Source: Bugula neritina (lineage: Eukaryota; Bryozoa; Gymnolaemata; Cheilostomatida; Bugulidae). From it: a stretch of DNA of 64,000 nucleotides. Shown here piece after piece: positions 12,244-23,900 of the stretch. The translations under genes were made by a program, and so were the position numbers. Where the stretch lies: assembly GCA_964035545.1 (NCBI GenBank), contig OZ037772.1, positions 2,364,501 through 2,428,500 of the forward strand, written 5' to 3'. The stretch's first letter is position 1. The number at the start of each line of letters is the position of its first letter. Under the pieces are notes generated by a model that saw nothing but the letters and a program-made list of their open reading frames with translations, was not told where the DNA came from and ran no database searches.

Positions 12244-12402
12244 GGTGCAGTAATGGAGAAATTGAGAAAGCCTGTGTTCTAGATTAGAAATGTAGCATAA
12301 GAAGTTGTGTTTTTGTAAGAATTTCAACCCAAACCCCAAACCAAAATTTGATAATAAGATTAAAGAACCTAGGCTATCTCGATTTCTACACTACTGCTCC
12401 TA
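12244..12402. mobile_element. Short fold-back element (MITE-like) in intron 1
   Basis: The two ends are imperfect inverted copies about 38 bp long. They share GCAGTA, AGAAAT-GAGA-AGCCT and GTTCT words around an A+C-rich centre. A related sequence occurs at 15757-15860 in the same synthetase copy, in the opposite sense to the right arm, so this is a dispersed family. Confidence 0.55.
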
Positions 12403-12653
12403 AATGTATATATTTGTGTTACTTTCTATTCAGATTTATGGTTGTACTTCTACATGAAAGTGTTACTTGAATTACATATTCGTATTGCGACTGTATGGCT
12501 GTACTTTTACCTGGAAGTTGTCTGTATCTGCAGCTAACAATTTCCATTTTATTTTCTTCAAATTTGATTTTTTTTTTCTAGAAAAAAGTGAAAGAGAAAA
12601 AGGAGAAGGCTGTAGTAACGTATGTCGATGACACACCAGTTGGCCATAAGAAG

Positions 12654-13617
12654 GTTCAGTTCAATTATTCTCTACATTTTATACTCAATTGAGCTCTTCA
12701 TTCCTTTACTTACAAGTTTCAGTTGAAGCGCTGATTTATCAGTGTACACTGCTCGGTAGTGAACACACAGTTATGTGTGTAAGCAGTCTTACTTAAAATT
12801 GTTGAAATCATATTAATAAGGAAGCTCACTCTGTAATACTCAAATATAACTCGCTTAATCACTATTTGATGCCCTTTGAAAACGTAATAAATTAAGTTGA
12901 CAGCATAAAAGTGATAATTGAAAAAGACAGCCGATGTAATTATAAACATGAATACCCCATATCTAAAGGAGTTATCATTCCCTTTGATTGTTACTCTAAA
13001 ATTATTTGATTAAGCATGTACAAAGCAAAAATTTTGATAATTGGCTTTTAAAATGAAATGCGACTCGGCAAAATTGAATTTCTGACTGAAAATCAAGAAG
13101 GTATAAACACTGCTTTAGACTGAAGTAATAAGACATCGTATTCCAATATCCTACATTTAGGGCTGCCCTACTCATACATTGGATAGCCTCAGATTCAAAT
13201 ACTCCTAACAATCTGTTGTGTGTAAGTTATATAAGTTGTAGTAGTAGTGTCAGGCCACAGTCTTATTTATTCGTCCTGGTTGGTGGTTAGACTATGGGCC
13301 ATGAATAGATTATTGTATTTATACATGTGTTTATCATATTTGAACTGTATGGACCAGTAGAAGACAAGTCTCAACTTAGTATATCTAGATATCAGTGTAT
13401 AGTCACCATCCTTGTGAGAGACTCCTGGTGGAAAGCATTTTTGTTAAAACAGGCTGAGGACTTATTTAGATGTGGCGCAGGAGCAATTATGACTGGATGC
13501 TCTTCTTAACATCACCAGTGGCCTTTGTCAAACAATGGCTTCATGTTCACTAGACAAACGCTCTAACCCCTAGACCACAGCTGCTCCCCTATACTTCATA
13601 GTTTTCTGTTATTCTAG
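12654..13617 (+). other. Synthetase intron 2 region
   Basis: About 960 bp of intron sequence with no coding signal. Its right part carries a SINE-like piece on the minus strand (13445-13587). Nothing else is recognised. Confidence 0.5.
13445..13587 (-). mobile_element. tRNA-derived SINE-like fragment
   Basis: On the minus strand the piece begins GGAGCAGCTGTGGTC, followed by TAGGGGTTAGAGCG, which resembles the polymerase III box A region of a tRNA-derived SINE. A clear box B is not present. Assignment is by resemblance only. Confidence 0.4.
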
Positions 13618-15756
13618 ACACGACGTGTCCCATGCCTGACTCTTACTCCCCGTCCTATGTGGAAGCTGCCTGGTACTCTTGGTGGGAGAAGGAAGGATTC
13701 TTCAAACCTGAGTATAATCTCAAAGGTACACTTCTCATCATAGTAAAGTCTATAATGTGTGATTGGTTACTTCTAACACGTAGAGGTGTGATTTGTTACT
13801 CTGTTGTAACAGGTACTGTGATTGGTTGCTTTTTACTTTGTAACCAAGAGAGATGTGATTGGTTGCTTTGTAACAGGTAGAGATGTGCTGAAACTCACAC
13901 CTGAAGAGAAGTTTATCATCATGATCCCTCCCCCTAATGTGACCGGGACTCTTCACCTAGGACACGCCCTCACGGGGGCAGTTGAGGATGCGATAGTTCG
14001 GTGGTGAGATGTTCATTCATATAAATGAGACAACTCCGTACTTACCTAGTCACTAAACTGGTGGTGTATGTAGCTTATAGCATGTAACAGTAGACACCAT
14101 TCCTCTGGTGGTGACTACATGACATTTCGGCATTTTGCCAAGTCACTTTGAGATATTCCACAGACAGGCTATGAACATCCCCCTGTTAATTCTTTTTTGA
14201 ATGCTGAGAAAATTTGTGTTAAGTACCGGTTGGCATAAGTCATTCATCTATTATATTGATGTTGTTTCAACCACAGATATTTCTCTCAGCACCTTTCCAG
14301 AAAATCTGCAGGTGTCTGATATGCTTGCATTATCAGGTGTCTGCAGGTGTCAGTTCTGTTGTATTGTCAGGCACCGGATGAATTGAAAGGTGACACTGTT
14401 TGTACCCGGATGTGACCACGCAGGAATAGCCACTCAAGTTGTCGTCGAGAAAAAACTCGCTAGAGAAGAGAATAAAACTCGACACGATTTGGGACGAAAT
14501 GAGTTTGTGAGACGAGTGTGGGACTGGAAGAACCAGTAAGGGAATATTTTATCTTGAAAATGCATTTCATAGCGACTTAGTATTCGGGTTTGAGTTCTTA
14601 TTTTATCTTATTGGTGTGCAGTTGCTACAGTTTGATATAAGATAATATAATAGCGTTAATACGATAAAATTCTTATATATAATTGAATATACAAAAAGTT
14701 AAATATAGGTTTACTTCATCACACTCTATCATTGGTCTCATTATTTAAGTTGCTAATATAACTAAGTTTTGCAGCACAACGATTGGTCAGTGTTATTATA
14801 TAATTTCTATAGAAAAGGAGACAGAATCTACCATCAGTTGAGGAAAGTGGGCGGGTCTTATGACTGGGACAGAACTACGTTCACTATGGATGAGGTGAGG
14901 AGTTATCCTCTCTATACATGTATTATGTTTGAGTAGTGGAGTCTATATGCCGTGTCGACTGTTTACTGACTCAGTGTGTTATCCTCTCTATGATTGGTTA
15001 ATCATGAGGCCTGGTCTCCAATCAGCTCACACTTGACACATGACTCATATATACTTGTTTATTAGAAATCTTTAAAAGCGGTGAACGAAGCGTTTATCAG
15101 AATGCACGAGAAAGGTGTGATCTACAGAGCTAACCGACTGGTCAACTGGTCCTGTACTCTCAACTCTGCCATCTCTGATATTGAGGTATACCGTACAGTA
15201 TAAGTCTGACTCCCGGCTGTGTGTATGTCAACTGGTTATTCACTGCGAGACTTGTGTGTTGGTGGTAACTAACCTAATAGTAGTATTCAGACACAGCCTG
15301 ATATATTACATTATGACTATCTTCGAATGAATACATCAATGAGACCACAGCCAGATATTCATTCGTACGAGCATCCATTTACACAATGTGAACTAATAGA
15401 AAAGAATGAGAACGCAGTGACTCAGAAACACACACTACAGTTTAACCTTTGACCTGTATAGTCTGAGAGAGTTGTATCACTGATTGCAGGTAGACAAAGT
15501 AGAGTTGACAGGAAGGACTATGCTCTCTGTGCCGGGCTACAAAGAGAAAGTGGAGTTCGGAGTTCTCCTTTCCTTTGCATATAAAGTGGAAGACTCTGTC
15601 GAAGAGATCATTGTGGCCACAACTAGATTAGAAACTATGTTGGGTTAGTAGACATCAATGTCACTAATAGCTTTGTTGCTTAGCAACGTAATAATGGCTG
15701 ACTCTTGCTGCCAGTTGAAGTAAGTCCAGTAGATCTCTCTAACTATTCTCACTTTC

Positions 15757-16080
15757 TCACTTAGGAGCAGTAGTGGAGAACTTGAGATAGCCTAAGTTCT
15801 TTAATTTTATTATTCCATTTTGGTTTAAGGTGCGGGTTGAAGTTTTCAAAGTCCGCTATTAGGTACGATCTATGACGCTGCATTAGACATTTATATCCAA
15901 TGAATTAACGCAAAAGTTTTTCTATCCAATAGGAGTCCGCCGCAACTTATTTGAATCAAGCAGTGCTTGATCCTACCGTACCGCAACACCGGACAGGAAG
16001 CTCTGACATTTATAAAAATGGCTGATATTTGCTGTTACGGCGTACGATACGGTAAGTGTGAATAGGGGGTTAGTGGTTAA
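15757..16080. repeat. Dispersed repeat in the Polinton-bearing intron
   Basis: The first ~100 bp match the reverse complement of the right arm of the element at 12244-12402 (shared words AGCAGTAGTG, GAGATAGCCTA, GTTCTTTAAT, GGGTTGAA). The rest contains two GTACGATAC/CTACCGTACC-like words. It is probably a longer member of the same MITE family; its ends were not resolved. Confidence 0.4.
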
Positions 16081-16171
16081 TTAGCTTGATACTAACTTAC
16101 TGGGAGTTGTGTACTCTGAGTATAGTGACTGTGAAGTTGGATCTGGTAAACACTCAGTAAATATATAATTG

Positions 16172-16177
16172 TATATC
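16172..16177. repeat. Polinton target-site duplication, left
   Basis: TATATC directly before the left terminus, identical to 32328-32333. Six-base duplications are typical of Polinton integrases. Confidence 0.93.
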
Positions 16178-16349
16178 AGTAGTATAATAAGCGCCTCTAC
16201 GGCTATGGAAGTAAGCATCTCGTATCGGCCAATTTGTCAACATAGTGTAGACTCTATGGCTATGGAAATTAGCATCTCGTTAACTATGTGAGCATTGTAA
16301 GCCTTAAAGTTGACAGGTGGTAGCTATTAAATTTAGCTTACAGTGAATA
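16178..16349 (+). repeat. Polinton left terminal inverted repeat
   Basis: 172 bp matching the reverse complement of 32156-32327 with about five mismatches. Inside it, a 22-bp motif beginning GGCTATGGAA and ending AGCATCTCG occurs twice, about 58 bp apart. It could be a binding site for integrase or terminal protein. Confidence 0.95.
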
Positions 16350-16489
16350 CACCTTTTAAGCAATTACTGGAAGGTGGATCAATGATTAGTTTAGCTGTAT
16401 ATCCTTGTCACTAACTTTATAAGTAACAAAATTTACTCACTGAGCTGAGAGTTACACAGTTTGCGAGTCAAAATTTGTGTGTTTTTTGG

Positions 16490-16496
16490 TATAAAA
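16490..16496 (+). promoter_or_regulatory. TATA box upstream of the glycoprotein gene
   Basis: TATAAAA 62 bases before the first ATG of the next frame. The spacing fits a short 5' leader. Confidence 0.55.
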
Positions 16497-16557
16497 CATC
16501 ACCATTCTGAAATTTACATCATTCATCGTTATATGTTTTGAGCGCAAAGGTTAATCA

Positions 16558-17073
16558 ATGATGACAGAAGTAGAAAATTTTCCCTTGCAAAATAAAGATC
16601 CTATATTTAATGAACAAGATGCAAATGTGGCTGAAGACGAGTTAGATGTGGCGAGAAAAGTTGTACATAATCGGAATACACTCATTAATAAAGTTTCGAC
16701 CAGGAGAGATAATGCAAAGAATGACTGGAGCTTTTCAGAACTAAAAAAGAAACCTATCGCTATTATCCTGGTAGCACTATTTTTATCAATGAATGTAATC
16801 AACATAGTTATGAGCGGTAATGGTAGCTTTTCTGGAAAGATGTTTTCAACTAATTATACTTTAGACAGAATGTTCAATAACTGCACAAAACACTTCGAAA
16901 TGACTGACAATTTAAAACTAGCTGTTTGCAACACTAAAGTTCACGGGGATTTTATAACTATACAATATTTTTTCTTGAATGGTAATATGTCTCAGAGTGA
17001 TGCGTCTTCACCATCTAAGCTGTTAACAGTTTTGACTAAACACATTTTAGAAAATAATTATTACGGAATGTAA
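16558..17073 (+). CDS. Predicted type II membrane glycoprotein
   Basis: Unrecognised 171-residue protein, the first gene inside the left terminus. Residues 1-62 are polar and acidic. A KKK cluster at 63-65 precedes one hydrophobic segment at about 66-85, and the remainder is hydrophilic. By the positive-inside rule the N-terminus is cytoplasmic and residues 86-171 are lumenal or external. This outer part holds four N-glycosylation sequons (NGS, NYT, NCT, NMS) and two cysteines; none of the sequons precedes the membrane segment. That pattern supports a type II glycoprotein. Two adjacent ATGs (16558, 16561) are possible starts, and a TATA box lies upstream. Capsid genes in the same element suggest a non-enveloped particle, so a role in the host membrane (egress, exclusion or immune interaction) is as plausible as a virion role. 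No homologue is recognised. Confidence 0.65.
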   Translation: MMTEVENFPLQNKDPIFNEQDANVAEDELDVARKVVHNRNTLINKVSTRRDNAKNDWSFSELKKKPIAIILVALFLSMNVINIVMSGNGSFSGKMFSTNYTLDRMFNNCTKHFEMTDNLKLAVCNTKVHGDFITIQYFFLNGNMSQSDASSPSKLLTVLTKHILENNYYGM

Positions 17074-17285
17074 TGTTTTTCTGTATACAACTCATAGTTT
17101 ATAATAAAATGTTAAACGGAAACAAAAAACATGTCTTATGGTCCAACTCTATTTGCAACTCCATTTTTAAACTTATAACTTGACACAATTTTTCTGAAAC
17201 TCAAAAAGCAGAAAAAAGATAATTAACCTTATGCTAATGATGTCTGAAACTTTGACAAAGTAAAAATTAATATTAGCAAAAATTA

Positions 17286-17690
17286 GGAGGTGACACAGCG
17301 GTTTCCAATTTAATCAATGGGAAGTAAAACATAATAAAATCTTGTATAACCTACGTAAACTGATATAATATCGCCCAGTAATTAAACCCTAGATGGGTGG
17401 ATTGTATTTAAAATTTAACAACTCAATTCCTCATTATAGTTAGAAATCGGAAAATTTTTCAGCTAAGATGGATGACACGGCAATTTCTAATTTACGGATG
17501 GGAAGTGTCCTAGTTGAAATTTAAATACATATGCAACTGTTAAAACACGTATCACCTACGTAAACTGATATAATATTGCTTACGTGAGTAAACCTTAAAC
17601 CGGCAGATTACAATTAAAATGTTACCACCCAACTCCCTATAATAAAAAAAGGAAAACTTTTAGTTAAGATAAATTTCATTTACGTAGGAA
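17286..17690. repeat. Two diverged ~200-bp direct repeats
   Basis: Two adjacent similar units. Each contains a GGTGACAC or GATGACACGG word, then TGGGAAGT, then CTACGTAAACTGATATAATAT, then a run ending in a GGAAAA-TTT word before TAAGAT. They lie directly upstream of the next TATA box, so they may be regulatory. The rest of 17074-17769 has no gene. Confidence 0.6.
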
Positions 17691-17710
17691 TAAATTACAA
17701 AATCTCAGTA

Positions 17711-17717
17711 TATAAAA
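17711..17717 (+). promoter_or_regulatory. TATA box upstream of the three-exon gene
   Basis: TATAAAAGCC located 59 bases before the ATG at 17770. The same TATAAAAGC word recurs in the 109-bp array further right. Confidence 0.6.
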
Positions 17718-17769
17718 GCCTCGAAAAACTTCTATGTTTCATCGCATCTCAAACCATACAGCAAACACC

Positions 17770-19160
17770 ATGGGAGATTTAGTAAAGAAGTTAGAAGCTG
17801 AACTACTACAACTTAGAAGAAAAGTGGGAGAAACGAGTACTAGTTCCAGTACAGTTGAACCACTCAAAGCCTTAAAGCCTTCTAAAAGAAAAAAGTAAGT
17901 AATAATATATTTCTTTTGGATATCTCACCACTAACCTGTTAGAATATTATTAACATGAGAATGATTTTAGTTTACTATAGTGTTAGCTTTCTATAACTAT
18001 GCTAACCACTAACCTGTTAGAATATTATTAACATGAGAATGATTTTAGTTTACTATAGTGTTAGCTTTCTATAACTATGCTAACCACTAACCTGTTAGAA
18101 TATTATTAACACGAGAATGATTTTAGTTTACTATAGTGTTAGCTTTCTATAATTATGCTAACCTTTTTTATCAGCTAAAAGTAGCATCTTATTCATTACA
18201 ATAATATTATTTTAGTGAATCTAAGTCTGGTGAATCAAAGCGTAAGAAACCTGCATCAATTCCAAAGGTGGATGAGTCGACTAGCGAGCCATCTGTATCT
18301 ACCAGCGTGAGGTTAGTAGAATATCGTAAATCATCAATCATCTGTAAGACTCACAATTAATTATATTCACTTGACAAACTATAAACAAATAAACAGACGT
18401 TTGTCGTGTAATAAATTATATTACGTAGAATAAGTTACATATTATAAAACATAGTAATAGATCCCTCTTTTTTAGCGCTACTACCACTCCTTCCTCTATG
18501 ACGTCGTCTATTCCATCCGCTAGTTCCTCTACTGGTACAACTGTTACTACAAGTGATGATGCTGCCACTGCTGCTACCGCTGTCGATCAGAGCAAAACAC
18601 CTGCAAATGAAGAAGGTTGCTATCTAGTCCCTCTTAATTATGATCAATCACAATTATCCTACTACACTGACAATGACAAGATAATACCTACATTTAATCA
18701 TTCGCGTAAATTCTTTTTTAAATCCGATGAATTTATAGGTGAATTAAAAATATACGAGTCGAAAATTCCCAACAGTGGGCCATGTTTATATGTGAAAAAA
18801 TCTAAAAATCTAGAACTTTTTAAAACAAAGCTAGCTAAAATTTTTGAAAAAAAAGTTAAGTTTTACGGTAAAAGTGAAAATGCATCATTGCTGGGATGTT
18901 ATGTTGACGTGGTCAGAAACATGGAAGACGAAATTTGCGTAAATGCTGTAGTCAATGGACAACCTGTGTTATTAAATGTACAACAACTGTATGGAAAAGT
19001 GGGAAAATTGACATGCGTATTGAGAAGCGGTGTGATAAAAAAAGTAAACGAGGACTTATTTTGGTCACTAAATGTGACCGAAATCAAACTAGACGACATA
19101 TCACCGGATGAATATAATTATTTTAAACGATCGGAGCCGATCATAAAATTTTTAGGCTGA
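17770..19160 (+). CDS. Three-exon Polinton protein of unknown function
   Basis: Exons 17770-17894, 18216-18311 and 18476-19160 join with GT-AG borders and matching phases (phase 2 at both junctions). They give about 301 residues. The N-terminal 20 residues form a heptad-like leucine/lysine helix. A basic KPSKRKK stretch and a second KRKK cluster resemble nuclear localisation signals. A Ser/Thr/Ala-rich linker follows. The final ~190 residues are compact, with alternating hydrophobic residues as in a beta-rich fold, and match no family I recognise. The location before the polymerase, plus nuclear signals, would suit a DNA-binding or replication accessory protein, but this is inference. Introns in a Polinton gene show that it is expressed from the nucleus. 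Confidence 0.65.
17928..18165. repeat. 78-bp tandem repeat inside intron 1
   Basis: Three almost identical 78-bp units, each containing CTAACCTGTTAGAATATT and TTTACTATAGTGTTAGC. They lie within the first intron of the three-exon gene. The intron remains spliceable because donor and acceptor are outside the array. Confidence 0.85.
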
Positions 19161-19261
19161 CGGACTGACACTGACTCTCTAATATAAATATGTTGTATTT
19201 TTTGGTGATGGGGAAATATTTTATGTTGGTGAATGGAATACTTTTATGCGTATTATTGTTT

Positions 19262-20757
19262 AAAATATTGTTACAATATATCTCAATATATAATTAGTGA
19301 AAAGAAATTCAATACTATCTCTGCCACTATTAAACACAAAATGTATAAAAGCGAGTTGTTAATACACAACATCTATATATTACAATCTATCTCAATATAT
19401 ACTCAATGAAAAAAAATTCAATACTATCTCTGCCACTATTAAACACAAAATGTATAAAAGCGAGTTGTTAATATACAACATCTATATATTACAATCTATC
19501 TCAATATATACTCAATGAAAAGAAATTCAATACTAGCACCGCTACTATTGAATGTATAAAAGCGAGTTAATATACAACATCTATATATTACAATCTATCT
19601 CAATATATACTCAATGAAAAGAAATTCAATACTAGCACCGCTACTATTGAATGTATAAAAGCGAGTTAATATACAACATCTATATATTACAATCTATCTC
19701 AATATATACTCAATGAAAAGAAATTCAATACTATCTCTGCCACTATTAAACCTAAAATGTATAAAAACGAGTTGTTAATATACAATATCTATATACTTCA
19801 ATCTATCTCAATATATACTCGATGAAAAGAAATTCAATACTATCTCTGCCACTATTAAACACAAAATGTATAAAAGCGAGTTGTTAATACACAACATCTA
19901 TATATTACAATCTATCTCAATATATACTCGATGAAAAGAAATTCAATACTATCTCTGCCACTATTAAACCCAAAATGTATAAAAGCGAGTTGTTAATATA
20001 CAACTTCTATATATTACAATCTATCTCAATATATACTCGATGAAAAGAAATTCAATACTATCTCTGCCACTATTAAACACAAAATGTATAAAAGCGAGTT
20101 GTTAATATACAATATCTATATACTTCAATCTATTTCAATATATACTCGATGAAAAGAAATTCAATACTATCTCTGCCACTATTAAACACAAAATGTATAA
20201 AAGCGAGTTGTTAATATACAATATCTATATACTTCAATCTATCTCAATATATACTCGATGAAAAGAAATTCAATACTATCTCTGCCACTATTAAACACAA
20301 AATGTATAAAAGCGAGTTGTTAATATACAATATCTATATACTTCAATCTATTTCAATCTATTTCAATATATCTTAATATATACTCGATGAAAAGAAATTC
20401 AATACTATCTCTGCCACTATTAAACACAAAATGTATAAAAGCGAGTTGTTAATATACAATATCTATATACTTCAATCTATCTCAATATATACTCGATGAA
20501 AAGAAATTCAATACTATCTCTGCCACTATTAAACACAAAATGTATAAAAGCGAGTTGTTAATATACAATATCTATATACTTCAATCTATTTCAATCTATT
20601 TCAATATATCTTAATATATACTCGATGAAAAGAAATTCAATACTATCTCTGCCACTATTAAACACAAAATGTATAAAAGCGAGTTGTTAATATACAATAT
20701 CTATATACTTCAATCTATTTCAATCTATTTCAATATATCTTAATATATACTCGATGA
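19262..20757. repeat. 109-bp tandem array with TATA-box-like cores
   Basis: About 13 units of roughly 109 bp (some shortened to ~100 or extended by TTTCAATCTA duplications). Each carries ATGTATAAAAGCGAG; one unit reads TATAAAAACGAG. TATAAAAGC is also the putative TATA box of the three-exon gene, so the array looks like a multiplied core promoter upstream of the polymerase gene. It contains no coding sequence. The stretch from its end to 20969 shows nothing further. Confidence 0.88.
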
Positions 20758-20969
20758 AAAAGTTTAAAACACTGTTCTTCTGGCTCTGATGAAGAGTGTA
20801 GTAAACCTGACAATTCTATCTGATAATGCCACTATATGTCAAGTATATACATTTATGAGTGTATCTATTTACATATTATTAAACAATATCTCTATTTGAA
20901 GTAATTTTCTTTGATCCTTGCATCTCTATCAAGGTGGTTAAAAGAATAATTTATACTTCAATGTTTTAG

Positions 20970-23900
20970 AGAAATTCAAGTGCCACATATGTGGAAAAAG
21001 TTATAAACACAGGCAAAGTTTGAGCAGGCACCAAAGTATCCACAAAAAAAGATGTGATCAATGTAAACGGTTGTATGCACCGTGGAAAACAAATCACCGA
21101 TGTCATAACACGGTAATTTATCTACTGAGTGATACGATACGATATGAATATGATCATACTACATATACTATCACAACAAATTCAAAGCTAACTAATCAAT
21201 GGTAATCTTGGTAAATTTTAGAATACAAACTCAAACGGAGCAGAGAGAAGGTCAAACAAAAAGCCTCAAACCACATTCAGTGATGATATTGAACGCTATC
21301 AGTACAAAGGCATTTACGAAGAGGAAACAAATGCTCTATTGAGAAAAAACTGGTCAGCTATAAGAACGTACAACAGAAAAGGGAAATATTGTAGTGTCTA
21401 CAATCGATTGATAAAAGACAATGACATTATTTCAACTTTAAACAATAAAGAAGTGAAATTAATATTTCATGAACAAACATTGAAATTCAAATGCAATGCT
21501 TCAATTGGTTTTATCCTTTTGAATCAAAATGAGGAAAAGTTGAGATACTTTCATGCTAGCATGGGTGTTGATAAACTTTTTGCCTCGCCAAAGCTAATAG
21601 AGAATTTACGAGATTTCAATCAACTTGTGAAAGAAATGACAGAAAAAGATTTCATAGAGAAAGCAACTCAAAACAGGCCAAACACTTCGTGGAGTGTTCA
21701 CAAAATAACAAATATTACATTGTATGTATTTCCTATACCAGATCACAATATCGGATGCCCTATATCTCCATCTGAGAGAACAAAACAAAACAAAGCAATT
21801 ATAACAGCTAGCACTGATACAACTGGAAGACTGTATGAAGACAACTTATGTCTATTTAGAGCTCTAGCTTACTCAAAGGGGCAGCAGAGTACTTTAACAC
21901 AGTCTACGAAACATTATTATGAAATGTACTTGAATGGTATGAACAAACTGAATCAAGATTTTACAGGAGTGCCTTTATCAGACCTCAGATTTGCCGAGCG
22001 AATACTGAACTGTTCTATTAATGTGTACACCTTGGAATACAATACAGGGAAAGAAGCTAATGCAAAGCTTATGTACAGAGCCACTACCAATTACAAACAC
22101 AAACTAAACTTACATCTAGAGGAATCACATTTCAGTTGGATAAAAAACATCTCTCTTTACACAAAGTCATACAAATGTACATTTTGTAACAAGCTAATGA
22201 AATCAGTCAGAGCGTTGAATAGTCATAACACAGTATGTACAGCTGGTGAAACAAACCTTGTGTATCCCTACGGGGTGTATACTCCGTCTCGATCTATTTT
22301 CGAAAAGCTTGAAGATGTTCACATCACAGTTGATGAAAATAGACGACATTATCCGTACTTTGCTGTGTTTGATTGCGAAACGATGATGTCTTCGATTGAT
22401 TTACCTGCAAACACAAATACAATACACTATGAAAACAAACACAAGTTGGCTTGTATAAGTTTATGCTCAAACGTATCTGGCTATACACAACCAGTGAATT
22501 TCATGAATTCTGGAAATGAATACGAGCTGGTTGTGAAAATGATGGATTTCCTTACAAAGCTGTCTGAAGTATGCTACCAGAGATTGCTTGTTAGATACAA
22601 TGATGTGTTTAAAAAACTACGTGAAAAAGCTGACGAGTGTATCAAGAAAGAAATTGAAGCTAGTTGTAATAACAAAGCAGTGAACAATGTCAAAAAAAAG
22701 TTTGAATCACTAGAAAGTCAACTCCACTGTTATTTGAAAGACTTGATGGTCTTGTCTTTCAACGGCGCTGTCTATGACATTCCATTGATTCGACAACATA
22801 TGCTACGGTATCTATTAGAACAAAACCAAAAAGTTTTGTTTACAGCTAAAAAAGGAAACAAATACATGTGTATTCAAACGGAAAAATTAAGATTTCTAGA
22901 CGTGCTCAATTTCCTTGCTCCAGGGTTTTCGTACTCTGATTATCTAAAAGCTATGGGAGTTGAAGGGGAAAAATTCTTCTGGCCTTATGACATATTTACA
23001 TCTATGGAAGTGCTAGACAGAACAGAGTTCCCCGCTCATGAAGAGTTTTACAGTAAACTGAAAGGTAAAAACATATCCGTTCAGGAGTATGAAAAATGCA
23101 AAGAAATATGGGTACAGAAAGGAATGAAAACATTAAAAGACTTACTAGAGTACTACAATAACGAAGATGTCAGACACTTTATACCAGCATTAGAAAAGCA
23201 AAATGAATTTTACAAATCATGCAATCTTGATTTCAAGTCAGCTATATCTATACCAGGACTAGCGATTCAATATTTATTTCAATTAAAAGACCCAGAAGCG
23301 CCAATCTTTCTGTTTGGTGATAAGTTTAAAGACATTCACCAACTTATCAAATCAAACATTAGAGGTGGTTTATCAATTGTGTTCTCAAGGTATCAAGAAG
23401 CTGGCGCAACAAAGATTAAACCTGAATACTTTGGTGATCAAGCCAAAACTACACAAACATGTGTAGGGTATGATGCGACAAGTTTATATTTGAGTTGCCT
23501 AGTGAAAGATATGCCCACAGGAGCCTTTGTAAGAAGGCGGAGAGAAAATAGCTTTAGAATAGAAAAAAGCTACTATTCGGGTGAAAAAGCTACAGTATGG
23601 CTAAAATACATGTCAAAGCTGCTCGGAGTCAAAATTCAACACAAGTTTAATAGCACCGAACGTCGAATAGGTGGACGAAACATACCAGTCGATGGATACG
23701 CTCTGGCGAGTGATGGTAGTGAACTAGTGTTCAACTACTCAGGATGCTGGTTTCACGGACATCTATGCGACTATTGTCCAAATGGAAAGTTTAATAACAA
23801 AGAAAAAGATTTACAAAATCAAATAGACACATACAATACGCTGAAATATTTCCAAGATTTGGGTTACAGAGTCTACCATACTTGGGAGTGTGAATTTGAT

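Larger units (their letters stand above)
12058..15643 (+). pseudogene. VARS: Valyl-tRNA synthetase copy, 5' exons (broken)
   Basis: Valyl-tRNA synthetase charges tRNA-Val. Eight exons are readable: 12058-12201, 12582-12653, 13618-13725, 13877-14003, 14371-14535, 14813-14894, 15066-15185 and 15490-15643, with GT-AG borders. They encode the lysine-rich N-terminal extension, the class I HIGH signature (HLGHA, near 13958), the CDHAGIATQ block (near 14409) and the start of the editing domain. The reading frame has a TAG at 12124-12126 (codon 23) and a TGA at 14384-14386. The phase between exons 2 and 3 also does not match. Conservation between the lesions is high, so decay is recent, or these are sequence errors or polymorphisms. 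The N-terminal GST-like domain of vertebrate cytosolic enzymes is absent. A functional copy elsewhere in the genome is expected. The exons continue at 32380-35422 after the Polinton. Confidence 0.88.

Noticed and set aside
13632-13880. Independent 82-codon gene
   Set aside because: Its first part is a synthetase exon and the rest is the adjacent intron with short GTGATTGGTTGCTT-like repeats.
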